A DNA stretch of 64,000 bases from Herbivorax alkaliphila (GTDB taxonomy: Bacteria; Bacillota; Clostridia; Acetivibrionales; Acetivibrionaceae), in assembly GCF_030848475.1 (NCBI RefSeq), contig NZ_JAVDDS010000001.1:1-64000 (forward strand), read 5' to 3'. Position 1 is the first letter of the stretch. Every line of letters begins with the position of its first letter. Shown piece after piece: positions 1-8,850 of this stretch. The position numbers and the translations under genes are program-made. The notes under the pieces are model-generated. The model did not search any database. It was not told where the DNA came from and saw only the letters and a list, made by a program, of their open reading frames with translations.

Positions 1-2778
1 CGGTATTTGCACTTCGTCTCCAGCATTTCCTGATACCATATCAACTACCACTGAAAATCCTTCTGGAATATCTTGGTCGTCTTGATCGTCATCATCATCT
101 TGATCGTCTGGTGTTGGTTCTGGTGTTGGTTGTGGTGTTGGTTCTGGTGTTGGTTCTGATGGTTGTGAACCTGTTGGTTCTACACCCCATACCAATTGAC
201 CATCTATGTAAGCAGTTACTTTATCCCACTCAGTAAAGCTAGATGCATTTGCATTAAATGAATAATCATTTGATTGATTATAATTTGACCAATCATCCTT
301 AGCAAACCTTCCCTGTATTTCAACAGGTCTGTTTGCTTCTAAGCTTCCTGCTGAACTTGAAAAACTAATTTCAAGGTAATAATCAGCATCACTTGTACTA
401 TTACTCATTCTTTCAAAGCTACCTGATACATCTGAAGTTAATGCTTCATATTGATCTCCAACTTTCGCAGCATGATCACACCAGAAAGTCTGTGACTGAT
501 CTCCATCAACTGTATAATAGTATCTTAACGTAACATCTGCTAAATTAATTTGTGAGCTTCCAGTGTTTACTAATCTAAATTGAGGAGATATTGAATTACT
601 ATCAACAGTTGTGATTGAGTTAAAGAATTCTACTCTCAAATCTCCTGATGGTTGTACTGGCACATCACCATGATCATCATCATCTTGTGGTGGTGTTGGC
701 TCTGGTGTTGGTTGTGGTGTTGGCTCTGGTGTTGGTTCTGGTGTTGATGAATCTAAATTAACTCCACCCTCTACAATTTCAACATCCAATGAATTTAAGT
801 CATAGTCTGCAAATGCTCCTCTTTGTGCTAACGTTATTGGTGCTGCTGCATCAGTTAACACATTTGCTGTTATTGTCGCAAACACTCCATCTTCTTCTAT
901 CATGCGATTTCCTAATCCTGTTTCATCCACAAACATAAAGGACAATCTACCATCTGAATCATTTATATGTGATCCAAAATCTGTTGATCCACCTTCTATT
1001 ATTGCTCCTGGTGTAATGTCTGTTACTTCAATTATTCCAGGCTCATACCAGAATATAAAGTCACAGTTGTTTATTCCACTTGATGGCACATTAGAGAAGT
1101 ATATAGGTATTTCTACTGTTGAACCTACACTTGCCTCTACACTATCTATTGTCACAACTGTTTCATCACCTGTCGCTGGTGGTGGTGTATCATCTTCATC
1201 TTCATCATCATCTTGTGGTGGCGTTGGTTCTGGTGGCTGTGTTGATGAATCTAAGTTAACTCCACCCTCTACAAATTCAACATCCAATGAATTTAAGTCA
1301 TAGTCCGCAAACGCTCCTCTTTGTGCTAACGTTATTGGTGCTGCTGCATCAGTTAACACATTTGCTGTTATTGTCGCAAACACTCCATCTTCTTCTATCA
1401 TACGATTTCCTAATCCTGTTTCATCTACAAACATAAAGGACAATCTACCATCTGAATCATTTATATGTGATCCAAAATCTGTTGATCCACCTTCTATTAT
1501 TGACCCTGGTGTAATATCTGTTACTTCAATCACTCCAGGCTCATACCAGAATATAAAGTCACAGTTGTTTATTCCACTTGATGGCACATCAGAAAAATAC
1601 ACAGGTATCTCTACTGTTGAACCCACACTTGCCTCTACACTATCTACTGTCACAACTGTTTCGTCACCTGTTGCTGGTGGTGGCACTGGTGTATCATCTT
1701 CATCATCTTCATCGTCTTCATCATCATCATCATCTTGTGGTGGTTGTGTTGTTGAATCTACATTAACTCCACCATCTACAATTTCAACATCCAGTGAATT
1801 TAAGTCATAGTCTGCAAATGCTCCTTTTTGTGCTAACGTTATTGGTGCTGCTGCATCAGTTAACACATTTGCTGTTATCGTCGCAAACACTCCATCTTCT
1901 TCTATCATACGATTTCCTAGACCTGTTTCATCTACAAACATGAAGGATAGTCTTCCATTTGAATCATTTATATGTGATCCAAAATCTGTTGATCCACCTT
2001 CTATTATTGACCCTGGTGTAATATCTGTTACTTCAATCACTCCAGGCTCATACCAGAATATAAAGTCACAGTTGTTTATTCCACTTGATGGCACATTAGA
2101 AAAGTACACAGGTATCTCTACTGTTGAACCTGCACTTGCCTCTACACTATCTATTGTCACAACTGTTCCATCACCTGTTACCGGTGGTTGTACTGGTGGC
2201 TGTGAATCATCGCTATCATCGCCATCATCATCATCATCATCATCTTGTGGTGGCGGCTGTGTGGATGAATCTACATTAACTCCACCATCTTCAAAAGAAA
2301 CAGATACTGCATTTAAATCATAATCAGCAAATGCTCCTTGACTTGCTAATGTTATTGAAGCTGCTTCATCACTTAATACTCTTGCTGTTATCATTGCATA
2401 TGTTCCATCTGTTTCAATCATACGATCTCCAAGTCCGGTTTCATCTACAAACATCGTTGCTATTCTACCGTCTGAAGAATTTACATTTGAACCAAAGTCT
2501 GTCAATCCTCCTTCTATGATGTCTCCCGGTGTAACTTCTGTTACATCCAGCAAATCAGGATCATAACTTAATATGAAATCACAATTATTTACCCCACTCG
2601 CTGGCACTCCTGAAAAGTCTACTGGTATTTGTACTGTTGTCCCAGTACTACCTTGGACGCTTCCAATTTTTACTGTTAGTTCTTGAGACGCTGAAACCAA
2701 TGAATCTGGCAAGGCTCCTGCTGCAAATATAGCGGTTAGCATCGCAACAACTACAAGCATACTGATAACTTTTTTCAT
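1..2778 (-). CDS. Cellulosomal scaffoldin, 5' part (multi-cohesin with CBM3)
   Basis: Secreted scaffold protein that holds dockerin-bearing enzymes and binds cellulose. The gene starts at ATG 2778-2776 behind a GGGAGG site and runs off the left edge, so only about 926 N-terminal residues are visible. Order: Sec signal peptide (about residues 1-30), cohesin 1 (about 31-171), cohesin 2 (204-339), cohesin 3 (374-507), cohesin 4 (539-674), a cellulose-binding CBM3 (706-864), then the start of cohesin 5 (from about 905). Cohesins 2-4 repeat about every 500 bp, and 3 and 4 are almost identical, which suggests recent duplication; cohesin 1 is more diverged. Linkers mix Pro-Thr-Glu stretches with runs of Asp encoded by ATC/ATG-type triplet repeats. 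By similarity the cohesins look type I, so the dockerin of the cellulase downstream is a plausible ligand. Any C-terminal X-dockerin or anchor lies outside the window. Confidence 0.95.
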   Translation of the reverse strand, partial: MKKVISMLVVVAMLTAIFAAGALPDSLVSASQELTVKIGSVQGSTGTTVQIPVDFSGVPASGVNNCDFILSYDPDLLDVTEVTPGDIIEGGLTDFGSNVNSSDGRIATMFVDETGLGDRMIETDGTYAMITARVLSDEAASITLASQGAFADYDLNAVSVSFEDGGVNVDSSTQPPPQDDDDDDDGDDSDDSQPPVQPPVTGDGTVVTIDSVEASAGSTVEIPVYFSNVPSSGINNCDFIFWYEPGVIEVTDITPGSIIEGGSTDFGSHINDSNGRLSFMFVDETGLGNRMIEEDGVFATITANVLTDAAAPITLAQKGAFADYDLNSLDVEIVDGGVNVDSTTQPPQDDDDDEDDEDDEDDTPVPPPATGDETVVTVDSVEASVGSTVEIPVYFSDVPSSGINNCDFIFWYEPGVIEVTDITPGSIIEGGSTDFGSHINDSDGRLSFMFVDETGLGNRMIEEDGVFATITANVLTDAAAPITLAQRGAFADYDLNSLDVEFVEGGVNLDSSTQPPEPTPPQDDDEDEDDTPPPATGDETVVTIDSVEASVGSTVEIPIYFSNVPSSGINNCDFIFWYEPGIIEVTDITPGAIIEGGSTDFGSHINDSDGRLSFMFVDETGLGNRMIEEDGVFATITANVLTDAAAPITLAQRGAFADYDLNSLDVEIVEGGVNLDSSTPEPTPEPTPQPTPEPTPPQDDDDHGDVPVQPSGDLRVEFFNSITTVDSNSISPQFRLVNTGSSQINLADVTLRYYYTVDGDQSQTFWCDHAAKVGDQYEALTSDVSGSFERMSNSTSDADYYLEISFSSSAGSLEANRPVEIQGRFAKDDWSNYNQSNDYSFNANASSFTEWDKVTAYIDGQLVWGVEPTGSQPSEPTPEPTPQPTPEPTPDDQDDDDDQDDQDIPEGFSVVVDMVSGNAGDEVQIP

Positions 2779-3660
2779 TACCATTCCTCCCATAAAATTA
2801 ATAATATATGATCTTAATAAAAAGACCTCTAAAGGCATTTAATAAATAAACACCTTATATACATACGCTAAAGTAAAGCAATATTAATACAAGCATAATA
2901 TTATCATGTAAATTTTTATTCTTTTAAAATACCAGAGAGTTCATAACAAGATTAGAATTGGATTTAAATATGATATCAAGTATTGCCATGGTTACTATGT
3001 ACATACTAAAACTTTGGAACAATCATTTCAGCAAACTATTTTAGTTTCAATATCGCAAACACGCCTATAGCTTTAATAAAAATACTCCTCTAGTACACTC
3101 TTATAATACATAAGAATTAAATTGTAAGTAAGATTTGATTATTTTCTAGATTCCTCCCTAATTGAAAATTCTATTATATTATTAACTTAGTATTACTGGG
3201 AACACGAGGCTTGTCATTACAGACAATACAACTACAATTACTTATTTGAAATGAACAAATCATTATTCTAAAAACCATATTTAACAACTTGCAACCTCTT
3301 CATTTTCCCTTAATACATAGTTATTATCAAAATACTATATTTTTAATTTCATTATATATTAAATTTGATTTTGTTTCAACATTTTTTCAAAATTAAAGCG
3401 TTTGTTTTTATTTTATAATTAGATTCCTAAAATTAATGATCTATAAAAAGTTATTTGTTTAATTTTTCTTAGTTGTTAATATGTGTATTGCCTTTCTGTT
3501 CTAAACTAGCTTAAACAATGACTTTGTATGCCAAAGCACTCCAAAGTACTGAATATTTTAGAAAATTATTATAAAACATAACCTCTCATCTATATAGTTC
3601 GTTAATTCTATTTTTTTTGTGTACATGTGCACACCTATTATTTTATATTTAAAGCAAATA
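2779..3660. other. Long gene-free upstream region of the scaffoldin
   Basis: About 880 bp of very AT-rich DNA with stops in all frames and no recognisable RNA gene. It is the likely regulatory region of the scaffoldin on the minus strand. A near-palindrome, GTGTACATGTGCACAC, lies at about 3620-3635. I could not identify a convincing SigA or SigI promoter by eye. Confidence 0.5.
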
Positions 3661-3747
3661 GTGAACTCGTTTAGCTAAAGCTAAACATCGAAGCTTCAGG
3701 TGGAGACTCAACTCTACCTTATAGAAGGTAGAGTCTTTGAATAAGAT
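3661..3747 (-). repeat. Dispersed hairpin element, copy A (87-bp form)
   Basis: Read on the minus strand it begins ATCTTATTC and ends in the perfect hairpin GTTTAGCTTTAGCTAAAC (7-bp stem, TTTA loop) followed by GAGTTCAC. A second internal hairpin pairs CTCTACCTT with AAGGTAGAG. It has the same length and borders as the copy at 7433-7519. The terminal hairpin plus fixed end is typical of IS200/IS605-type single-strand transposon ends, so this may be a non-autonomous derivative. Confidence 0.75.
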
Positions 3748-3971
3748 AAACCTCCAAACAAAGTAAGTACATTTTCCTTAAATCGAAGTAAAATTTGTTC
3801 TCACATGAGAATATTTACAATCTCTGAACTTCTAACTTTAGGTTTTTGAATATTCTTTTACATTTATTAAATAAATTCGAGTATTTAAAATTACTTTACA
3901 GTAAAAAATATATACGTTAAAATGTTATAAGATTTTTACGTTTATGACGAATGGTAAGAAAGGACATATAT

Positions 3972-4943
3972 ATGTATTTTGTTTTTTTAATTATAGGATT
4001 TGTTTTTTTGATAAAAGGAGCCGACTTACTTGTTGATTCTTCATCAAAATTAGCTGCTATTTACAAATTGTCTCCTTTTATAATTGGAATATCTATAGTT
4101 GCTCTAGGCACCAGTGCCCCTGAAGGAGTAATTGGCATTCTATCAGGCATTAAACAAAGCAATGATATAATACTTGGTACAGTATTGGGAAGCTCAATAG
4201 CTAATATAGCATTAGTTGTTGGCTTAACAGCATTAGTTTTCCCTATAAAAGTAAAGGAATCAATTTATAAAAGAGACATACCTCTTTCTATAGCATCACA
4301 AATGCTATTATTTTTACTAGTCTCTATTGGAGGTATTATTTCTAGATTTGATTCTTTAATACTGCTTACTCTATTTGTATTTTTTATCTTTTATATAGCT
4401 TCAGAGTCCAAAAAGAAAAATAATATAAGTACACCCCCAATAGATGTTCTAAAAAATGACAAAGTTACTTCTGAAAATTCATCTAAGAAAAAACTCAAAC
4501 TGCTTTTTTTAGTGCTTATTGGAATGGCAGGATTAATTGTTGGTGGAAACATGGTTGTCGAAAACGGAAAAGAAATTGCTTTGGTTTTTGGATTGAGTGA
4601 AACATTTATTGGACTCTCTATTGTTGCATTAGGAACTTCTTTGCCCGAATTAGTTACAAGTATTGTTGGTTCATTAAAAAAAGAACCTGATATTGTATTA
4701 GGCAATATCATTGGAAGCAATATTTTTAATATTCTTTTTGTTCTTGGACTTTCTTCTCTAGTATATCCTATAGAAGCTTCCCCAGAAATTAGAATAGATA
4801 TGATAATAATTATTCTAGCTTCTATATTGTTATTGCTTTTCTCATTTACACAAAAAACCATAACAAGAAAAGAAGGCTTTTCATTTTTCCTTCTATATAT
4901 AAGTTATATTGTGTTTGCTTATTTTTCAGGAAATGTAACATAA
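3972..4943 (+). CDS. Sodium/calcium exchanger family membrane protein (CaCA, YrbG-like)
   Basis: Polytopic cation/Ca2+ antiporter of the CaCA superfamily, acting in the cytoplasmic membrane. It carries the two homologous alpha-repeats: LGTSAPE followed by LGTVLGSSIANIALVVGL in the N-terminal half, and LGTSLPE followed by LGNIIGSNIFNILFVLGL in the C-terminal half, separated by a hydrophilic loop (about residues 145-175). About 10 membrane segments are predicted by eye. I chose ATG 3972 because AAAGGA lies 8 bp before it; an in-frame ATG at 3951 would add seven polar residues and has no good ribosome binding site. At 323 residues it has the usual family length. It stands alone, and ion specificity cannot be told from sequence. 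Confidence 0.9.
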   Translation: MYFVFLIIGFVFLIKGADLLVDSSSKLAAIYKLSPFIIGISIVALGTSAPEGVIGILSGIKQSNDIILGTVLGSSIANIALVVGLTALVFPIKVKESIYKRDIPLSIASQMLLFLLVSIGGIISRFDSLILLTLFVFFIFYIASESKKKNNISTPPIDVLKNDKVTSENSSKKKLKLLFLVLIGMAGLIVGGNMVVENGKEIALVFGLSETFIGLSIVALGTSLPELVTSIVGSLKKEPDIVLGNIIGSNIFNILFVLGLSSLVYPIEASPEIRIDMIIIILASILLLLFSFTQKTITRKEGFSFFLLYISYIVFAYFSGNVT

Positions 4944-5119
4944 CCCCTTTATAAACCACAAAAAATATCACAAAAGAGACTCAGCAAAGCTATTTTTTTT
5001 GTTTTATACTAGATGAAACTTTATAAATGTTATATAATTTATATATAGCTTAATAATAATATATTTTTCGAAAAGTTTTTTTGAATTGTTTATTCTAAGT
5101 TTTAGAGAAATTATATGCT
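4944..5119. other. AT-rich spacer before the cellulase
   Basis: Non-coding. No clear terminator for the exchanger gene; the T-run near 4993-5000 has only a weak AGC/GCT hairpin before it. No gene seen. Confidence 0.4.
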
Positions 5120-5245
5120 TAAGACCATAGGACTTGAAATTCCTAGCATAATTTCAATTTACTTATGAATACCTTCGAAATAACGACCTACATTTAAAGG
5201 GTTTTGGACGATGAGAATCAGATGTTATTTCTTATTGAGTTATAT
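5120..5245 (-). mobile_element. Relic resembling an IS200/IS605 end (omega-RNA-like), copy 1
   Basis: This stretch shares an ordered set of blocks with 7550-7650 in the same orientation: GAATA-CTT, GAAATAACG (5177-5185), a TTT-AA block, GGGTTT-GGAC, and an AT-rich end. It lacks an internal block of about 25 bp present in the other copy. It also holds a small hairpin, TAGGA with TCCTA. No tnpB or tnpA reading frame is nearby. The IS assignment rests on general resemblance to clostridial TnpB right ends and is inference. Confidence 0.45.
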
Positions 5246-5289
5246 ATATTTTTTATTATATATTATTTTTTTATAGGAGGAAAAGTTTA

Positions 5290-7386
5290 ATGAAAAAAAC
5301 TGCTAGTATTTTTTTGTCACTAATTATGTTATTGGCATTTCTTATGCCTAAAGGCCTGCCAATGGCATCAGCTGAATCATCCTTTAATTATGCTGAAGCT
5401 CTTCAAAAGGCTATTTATTTTTTTGAGTGCCAACAAGCCGGTCCTCTTCCATCATGGAATCGTGTTGAATGGCGTGGGGATTCAACTTTGAATGATTATG
5501 TTACTGGTGGATGGTATGATGCTGGTGATCACATTAAATTCAACTTGCCTATGGCATATTCAGCATCAATGCTTGGATGGGCTCTATATGAATATCCTGA
5601 AGGTTTTGAAGCAGCCGAACAAAGGATTTATATGGAAAATAATCTAAGATTTGTCCTTGACTACCTAGTCGATTGTAACAAAGGATCAAGTGTGGTGTAT
5701 CAAATAGGTGATGGTGCGACTGACCACATATGGTGGGGACCAGTTGAAGTTATTGAGCAAGAAATGGAACGCCCATACTTCACAGGTAAAGGCTCTGCTG
5801 TAACTGCACAAATGGCAGCTGCCCTTGCTATAGGATCAATAATTTTTGATGATGATGATTATCTTACTAACGCTAAAAGCTTATTTGATATTGCTGATAC
5901 AGAAAGAAGCGATAGTACATATACTGCTGCCGATGGATACTATGACTCATGGAGTGGATTCTGGGACGAACTTACATGGGCTGCAACATGGCTGTACCTT
6001 GCTACAGACGACGTTTCATATCTTGACAAAGCCGAATCATACATTGAATTCTGGGGCACCGAACCACAAACTGACACTTTATCATATAAGTGGGGCCACT
6101 GTTGGGATGACGTAAGATATGGTACTCAACTTCTCCTAGCTAGAATAACCAACAAGGATATATACATAGAATCTACTGAGAGAAATCTTGATTTCTGGAC
6201 AACAGGATATAATGGTGAACGTATAACATACACACCTGAAGGCTTGGCTTGGCTTGACCAATGGGGTTCACTAAGATATGCAACAACCGCTGCGTTTTTG
6301 GCAAGTGTTTATGCTGATTGGGAAGGTTGCCCTCCTGATAAAAAAGAAATTTATGAAGATTTTGCTAAAACACAAGTAGATTATGCTTTAGGCAGCACAG
6401 GAAGAAGTTTCGTTGTAGGATTTGGAGATAACCCTCCTCAGCGTCCACATCACAGAACTTCTCATGGTGCTTGGGCTGATACTGATAAAGAACCAGAATA
6501 TCATAGACATGTTCTTTATGGAGCATTAGTTGGAGGTCCTGGTCAAAACGATGAATATTCTGATGAAATTGATGACTTCGTTCATAATGAAGTAGCCTGC
6601 GATTATAATGCAGGATTTGTAGCTGCTCTTTCAAAAATGGTTTCTCTTTATGGAGGAACTCCTGAAGAAAACTTCCCACCTAAAGAGCAGCCTGAAACTG
6701 AGTTTTTTGTAGAAGCCAGCATTAACTCAATGGGACCAAACTATACTGAAATTAGAGCAGAATTAAATAATAGATCTGCATGGCCTGCAAGGCTAATTGA
6801 GGATTTATCATTTAACTACTATGTTGATCTTACAGAAGTTTTTGAGGCAGGTTATGATGTAGATGATATAGAAGTAGATTTGCGCATAGCAGAGATCCCT
6901 GCAACCATAACTCAATTGAAGCATTACTCAGATAATATATACTATACAAAAATATCATATGAAGATGGCACTGACATTTACCCTGGAGGACAATCAGAAC
7001 ATAAACGGGAAGTACAATTTCGTATTTCAGCTCCTCAAGCAACGGATTTTTGGAATCCAGACAATGATTTTTCATATCAAGGACTTGTACGTGACCATGT
7101 AACATCAAAAACTGAATATATACCTGTATATGATGGAAACACTAAATTATTTGGTTTAGAACCTGAATCGTCAGAAGAACCTGTTTTAATGGGAGATCTT
7201 AATGGCGATGGGATAATCGATTCCTCTGATTATGTCTTACTGAAAAGGTATGTATTAGAAATAACATCCGATTTTCCAATAGATAATGGAGAATTAGCTG
7301 CAGACCTTAACGGTGATGGAGTAATTGACTCGTCTGACTGTGTTTTGCTACAAAGATATGTGTTGGAAATAATATCTGAATTTTGA
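5290..7386 (+). CDS. Cellulosomal GH9 endoglucanase with CBM3c and type I dockerin
   Basis: Secreted cellulase that docks into the cellulosome. Order: signal peptide (about 1-29, ending MASA), GH9 catalytic domain (about 31-465), CBM3c (about 472-622), short linker, dockerin (634-698). Catalytic features are visible: the DAGD motif at residues 77-80 (D77 and D80, base and nucleophile region), the histidine signature SFVVGFGDNPPQRPHHR, and the acid E434 in NEVACDYNAG. GH9 enzymes with a fused CBM3c are typically processive endoglucanases. The dockerin has two calcium-loop repeats, DLNGDGIIDSSD and DLNGDGVIDSSD, with Ser-Ser at the usual specificity positions in both. The start ATG follows TAGGAGGAAAA. 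It probably binds cohesins such as those of the scaffoldin at 1-2778. A terminator follows directly. Confidence 0.97.
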   Translation: MKKTASIFLSLIMLLAFLMPKGLPMASAESSFNYAEALQKAIYFFECQQAGPLPSWNRVEWRGDSTLNDYVTGGWYDAGDHIKFNLPMAYSASMLGWALYEYPEGFEAAEQRIYMENNLRFVLDYLVDCNKGSSVVYQIGDGATDHIWWGPVEVIEQEMERPYFTGKGSAVTAQMAAALAIGSIIFDDDDYLTNAKSLFDIADTERSDSTYTAADGYYDSWSGFWDELTWAATWLYLATDDVSYLDKAESYIEFWGTEPQTDTLSYKWGHCWDDVRYGTQLLLARITNKDIYIESTERNLDFWTTGYNGERITYTPEGLAWLDQWGSLRYATTAAFLASVYADWEGCPPDKKEIYEDFAKTQVDYALGSTGRSFVVGFGDNPPQRPHHRTSHGAWADTDKEPEYHRHVLYGALVGGPGQNDEYSDEIDDFVHNEVACDYNAGFVAALSKMVSLYGGTPEENFPPKEQPETEFFVEASINSMGPNYTEIRAELNNRSAWPARLIEDLSFNYYVDLTEVFEAGYDVDDIEVDLRIAEIPATITQLKHYSDNIYYTKISYEDGTDIYPGGQSEHKREVQFRISAPQATDFWNPDNDFSYQGLVRDHVTSKTEYIPVYDGNTKLFGLEPESSEEPVLMGDLNGDGIIDSSDYVLLKRYVLEITSDFPIDNGELAADLNGDGVIDSSDCVLLQRYVLEIISEF

Positions 7387-7404
7387 AAAAACATTATTTT
7401 TTAA

Positions 7405-7432
7405 GGGATCATTTGCAAGTGATTCCTTTTTT
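7405..7432 (+). terminator. Terminator of the GH9 gene
   Basis: Stem GGGATCATTT / AGTGATTCC with a GC-centred loop, followed by TTTTTT, 18 bp after the stop codon. Confidence 0.7.
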
Positions 7433-7519
7433 ATCTTATTCTAACACTCCACCTTCTATAAGGTGGAGTTGAGTCTCCACCTGAAGCCTCGATGTTTAGC
7501 TTTAGCTAAACGATTTCAC
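7433..7519 (+). repeat. Dispersed hairpin element, copy B (87-bp form)
   Basis: Starts ATCTTATTC, contains the hairpin CTCCACCTT / AAGGTGGAG, and ends with the hairpin GTTTAGCTTTAGCTAAAC and GATTTCAC. It has the same length as the copy at 3661-3747 and the opposite orientation. It lies directly after the cellulase terminator. Confidence 0.8.
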
Positions 7520-7521
7520 TA

Positions 7522-7650
7522 AGCCCCCGCCTTCTAGAAGGTGGGGGCTCTCTCATTAGTTAAGGAATATCTTAATCTTAGAAATAACGCTCTGTTTTCA
7601 AGGACAAAATCCCGATCATTCAACGGGTTTGGGACAACCAAGAGTAATAT
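7522..7650 (-). mobile_element. Relic resembling an IS200/IS605 right end (omega-RNA-like), copy 2
   Basis: Begins with a GC-rich hairpin at 7522-7549 (AGCCCCCGCC, complementary to GGTGGGGGCT, with central TCTAGA) and continues with blocks shared with 5120-5245, including GAAATAACG at 7581-7589 and GGGTTTGGGAC. On the minus strand this gives a structured segment ending in a GC-rich hairpin, the general layout of TnpB guide-RNA scaffolds at the 3' ends of IS605 elements. No transposase gene is present. It ends beside the stop codon of the HAD gene. Confidence 0.5.
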
Positions 7651-8301
7651 TTATCCATGTTTTGCAATCTTCTTGATATGATCTTTAGCATCAAAAAGAC
7701 TTTCTGCTATGTAATCTACAAAACTAAAATCTTGTTTATAAGTATATTTATTTGGAATTGCAATAGTATAGCACCCTGCTTTAACACCTGCTAATGCACC
7801 ATTACTTGAATCTTCAAGTACAACTGAATCTGACGGCAAAACTTGAAGCTTATCTATTGTTCTCAAATACATTTCAGGATGTGGTTTTCCGTTTATTATT
7901 TTGTCTGATGGCTGTAAAACTTCAAAATAAATTTTTAAATCCAGTTTATCCAATACAATTTGTAAAAACTTATCTGGTGAACCTGTTGCTATTGCCAATT
8001 TCATCTTGTTTTTAAATTCATCTAAAATGTCAAAAATACCTGGCATGGGAACAAGTTTTTCTTTGAGTTTTTGAACAAATAATTTATCCCTCAACTCTAA
8101 AAGTTCTTCTAAAGGAATATCAATTTCTAAATGATTTGCAAAAATCCCTATTGCCTCTATAGGCTTTCTACCCATCATTTCCCATAGGGTTTCGTCTTTT
8201 ACTTCTTTGTTAAATTTCTTTGCTATAATTCTTTCAGTTTCAAAATATAAACCTTCTGTATCAATCATCAATCCATCCATATCAAATATAATTGCTTTCA
8301 T
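7651..8301 (-). CDS. HAD-superfamily hydrolase (beta-phosphoglucomutase / phosphatase type)
   Basis: Cytoplasmic HAD subfamily I enzyme, 217 residues. Visible motifs: motif I FDMDGLMIDTE (nucleophile D7, D9), motif II IATGSPDKF, motif III Lys in GKPHPEMYL and motif IV VVLEDSSNG. The helical cap lies between motif I and motif II, as in beta-phosphoglucomutase and sugar-phosphate phosphatases. The substrate cannot be told. I chose ATG 8301 because GGAAGGAAA lies just before it; a start at 8328 would add nine mostly charged residues. It overlaps the upstream small gene by 20 bp, so the two are probably translationally coupled. Confidence 0.88.
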   Translation of the reverse strand: MKAIIFDMDGLMIDTEGLYFETERIIAKKFNKEVKDETLWEMMGRKPIEAIGIFANHLEIDIPLEELLELRDKLFVQKLKEKLVPMPGIFDILDEFKNKMKLAIATGSPDKFLQIVLDKLDLKIYFEVLQPSDKIINGKPHPEMYLRTIDKLQVLPSDSVVLEDSSNGALAGVKAGCYTIAIPNKYTYKQDFSFVDYIAESLFDAKDHIKKIAKHG

Positions 8302-8581
8302 TTTTATTTCCTTCCTTTTTTTCATCAATTTCGTTTTTCAATTTTTTTAAATTATTTATTTTTCCTGTCATATATAAGATATTATTAACATATCTGTCCA
8401 GAACACTCTCAACTGCCTTCAATGTTGGCTCATTAAAGTCTTGCATATTTTTTTCCCTGCAATAATTTAAAATGCTTTCTACAAGTTCTTTATCTTTAAC
8501 TACTTCATTTAGTTCACAGTTTAACTTTTTTAAATTGTTTAATATATAAGGATATTCATTTAATATATCTTTTTCTCTCAT
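8282..8581 (-). CDS. Small helical protein of unknown function
   Basis: A 99-residue charged protein, mostly helical by composition (many Leu, Lys, Glu, Asn), without Cys pairs, signal peptide or membrane segment. The start ATG follows AGGAGG, which supports expression. Its end overlaps the start of the HAD phosphatase, so the pair is likely co-transcribed. I do not recognise a family. The C-terminal tail is Lys/Glu/Asn-rich and may be disordered. Confidence 0.75.
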   Translation of the reverse strand: MREKDILNEYPYILNNLKKLNCELNEVVKDKELVESILNYCREKNMQDFNEPTLKAVESVLDRYVNNILYMTGKINNLKKLKNEIDEKKEGNKNESNYI

Positions 8582-8850
8582 AAGAAATCCTCCTGTTCTT
8601 TTTATAAAGCAAAGCCTCTGGAGTAACGAACTTTTTTGCTTTTAAGTTTTATATGTCTGCTCTAAAACTTAAAAATAACAACTGTTTTACATGTTCAAAA
8701 AAAACATTTTTACAAACACTAAAACCCCACCGAACATATGTTCTTATTATACAATACTTTTTATTAAATGACTATCTTATACGTTTTTGTTTAGAAGTAA
8801 TTAAATACAAAAATCTTATGTTTTCTCAAAATCCCTTTGTTTTTTATCTA

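Noticed and set aside
902-2519. Several plus-strand open frames rich in Ser, Thr or Leu
   Set aside because: They are antisense shadows of the repeated cohesin coding region on the minus strand, which has a signal peptide, a ribosome binding site and clear domains.
5120-5289. Riboswitch upstream of the cellulase gene
   Set aside because: The structured part matches the relic on the far side of the gene and on the opposite strand; no c-di-GMP or other aptamer motif was recognised.
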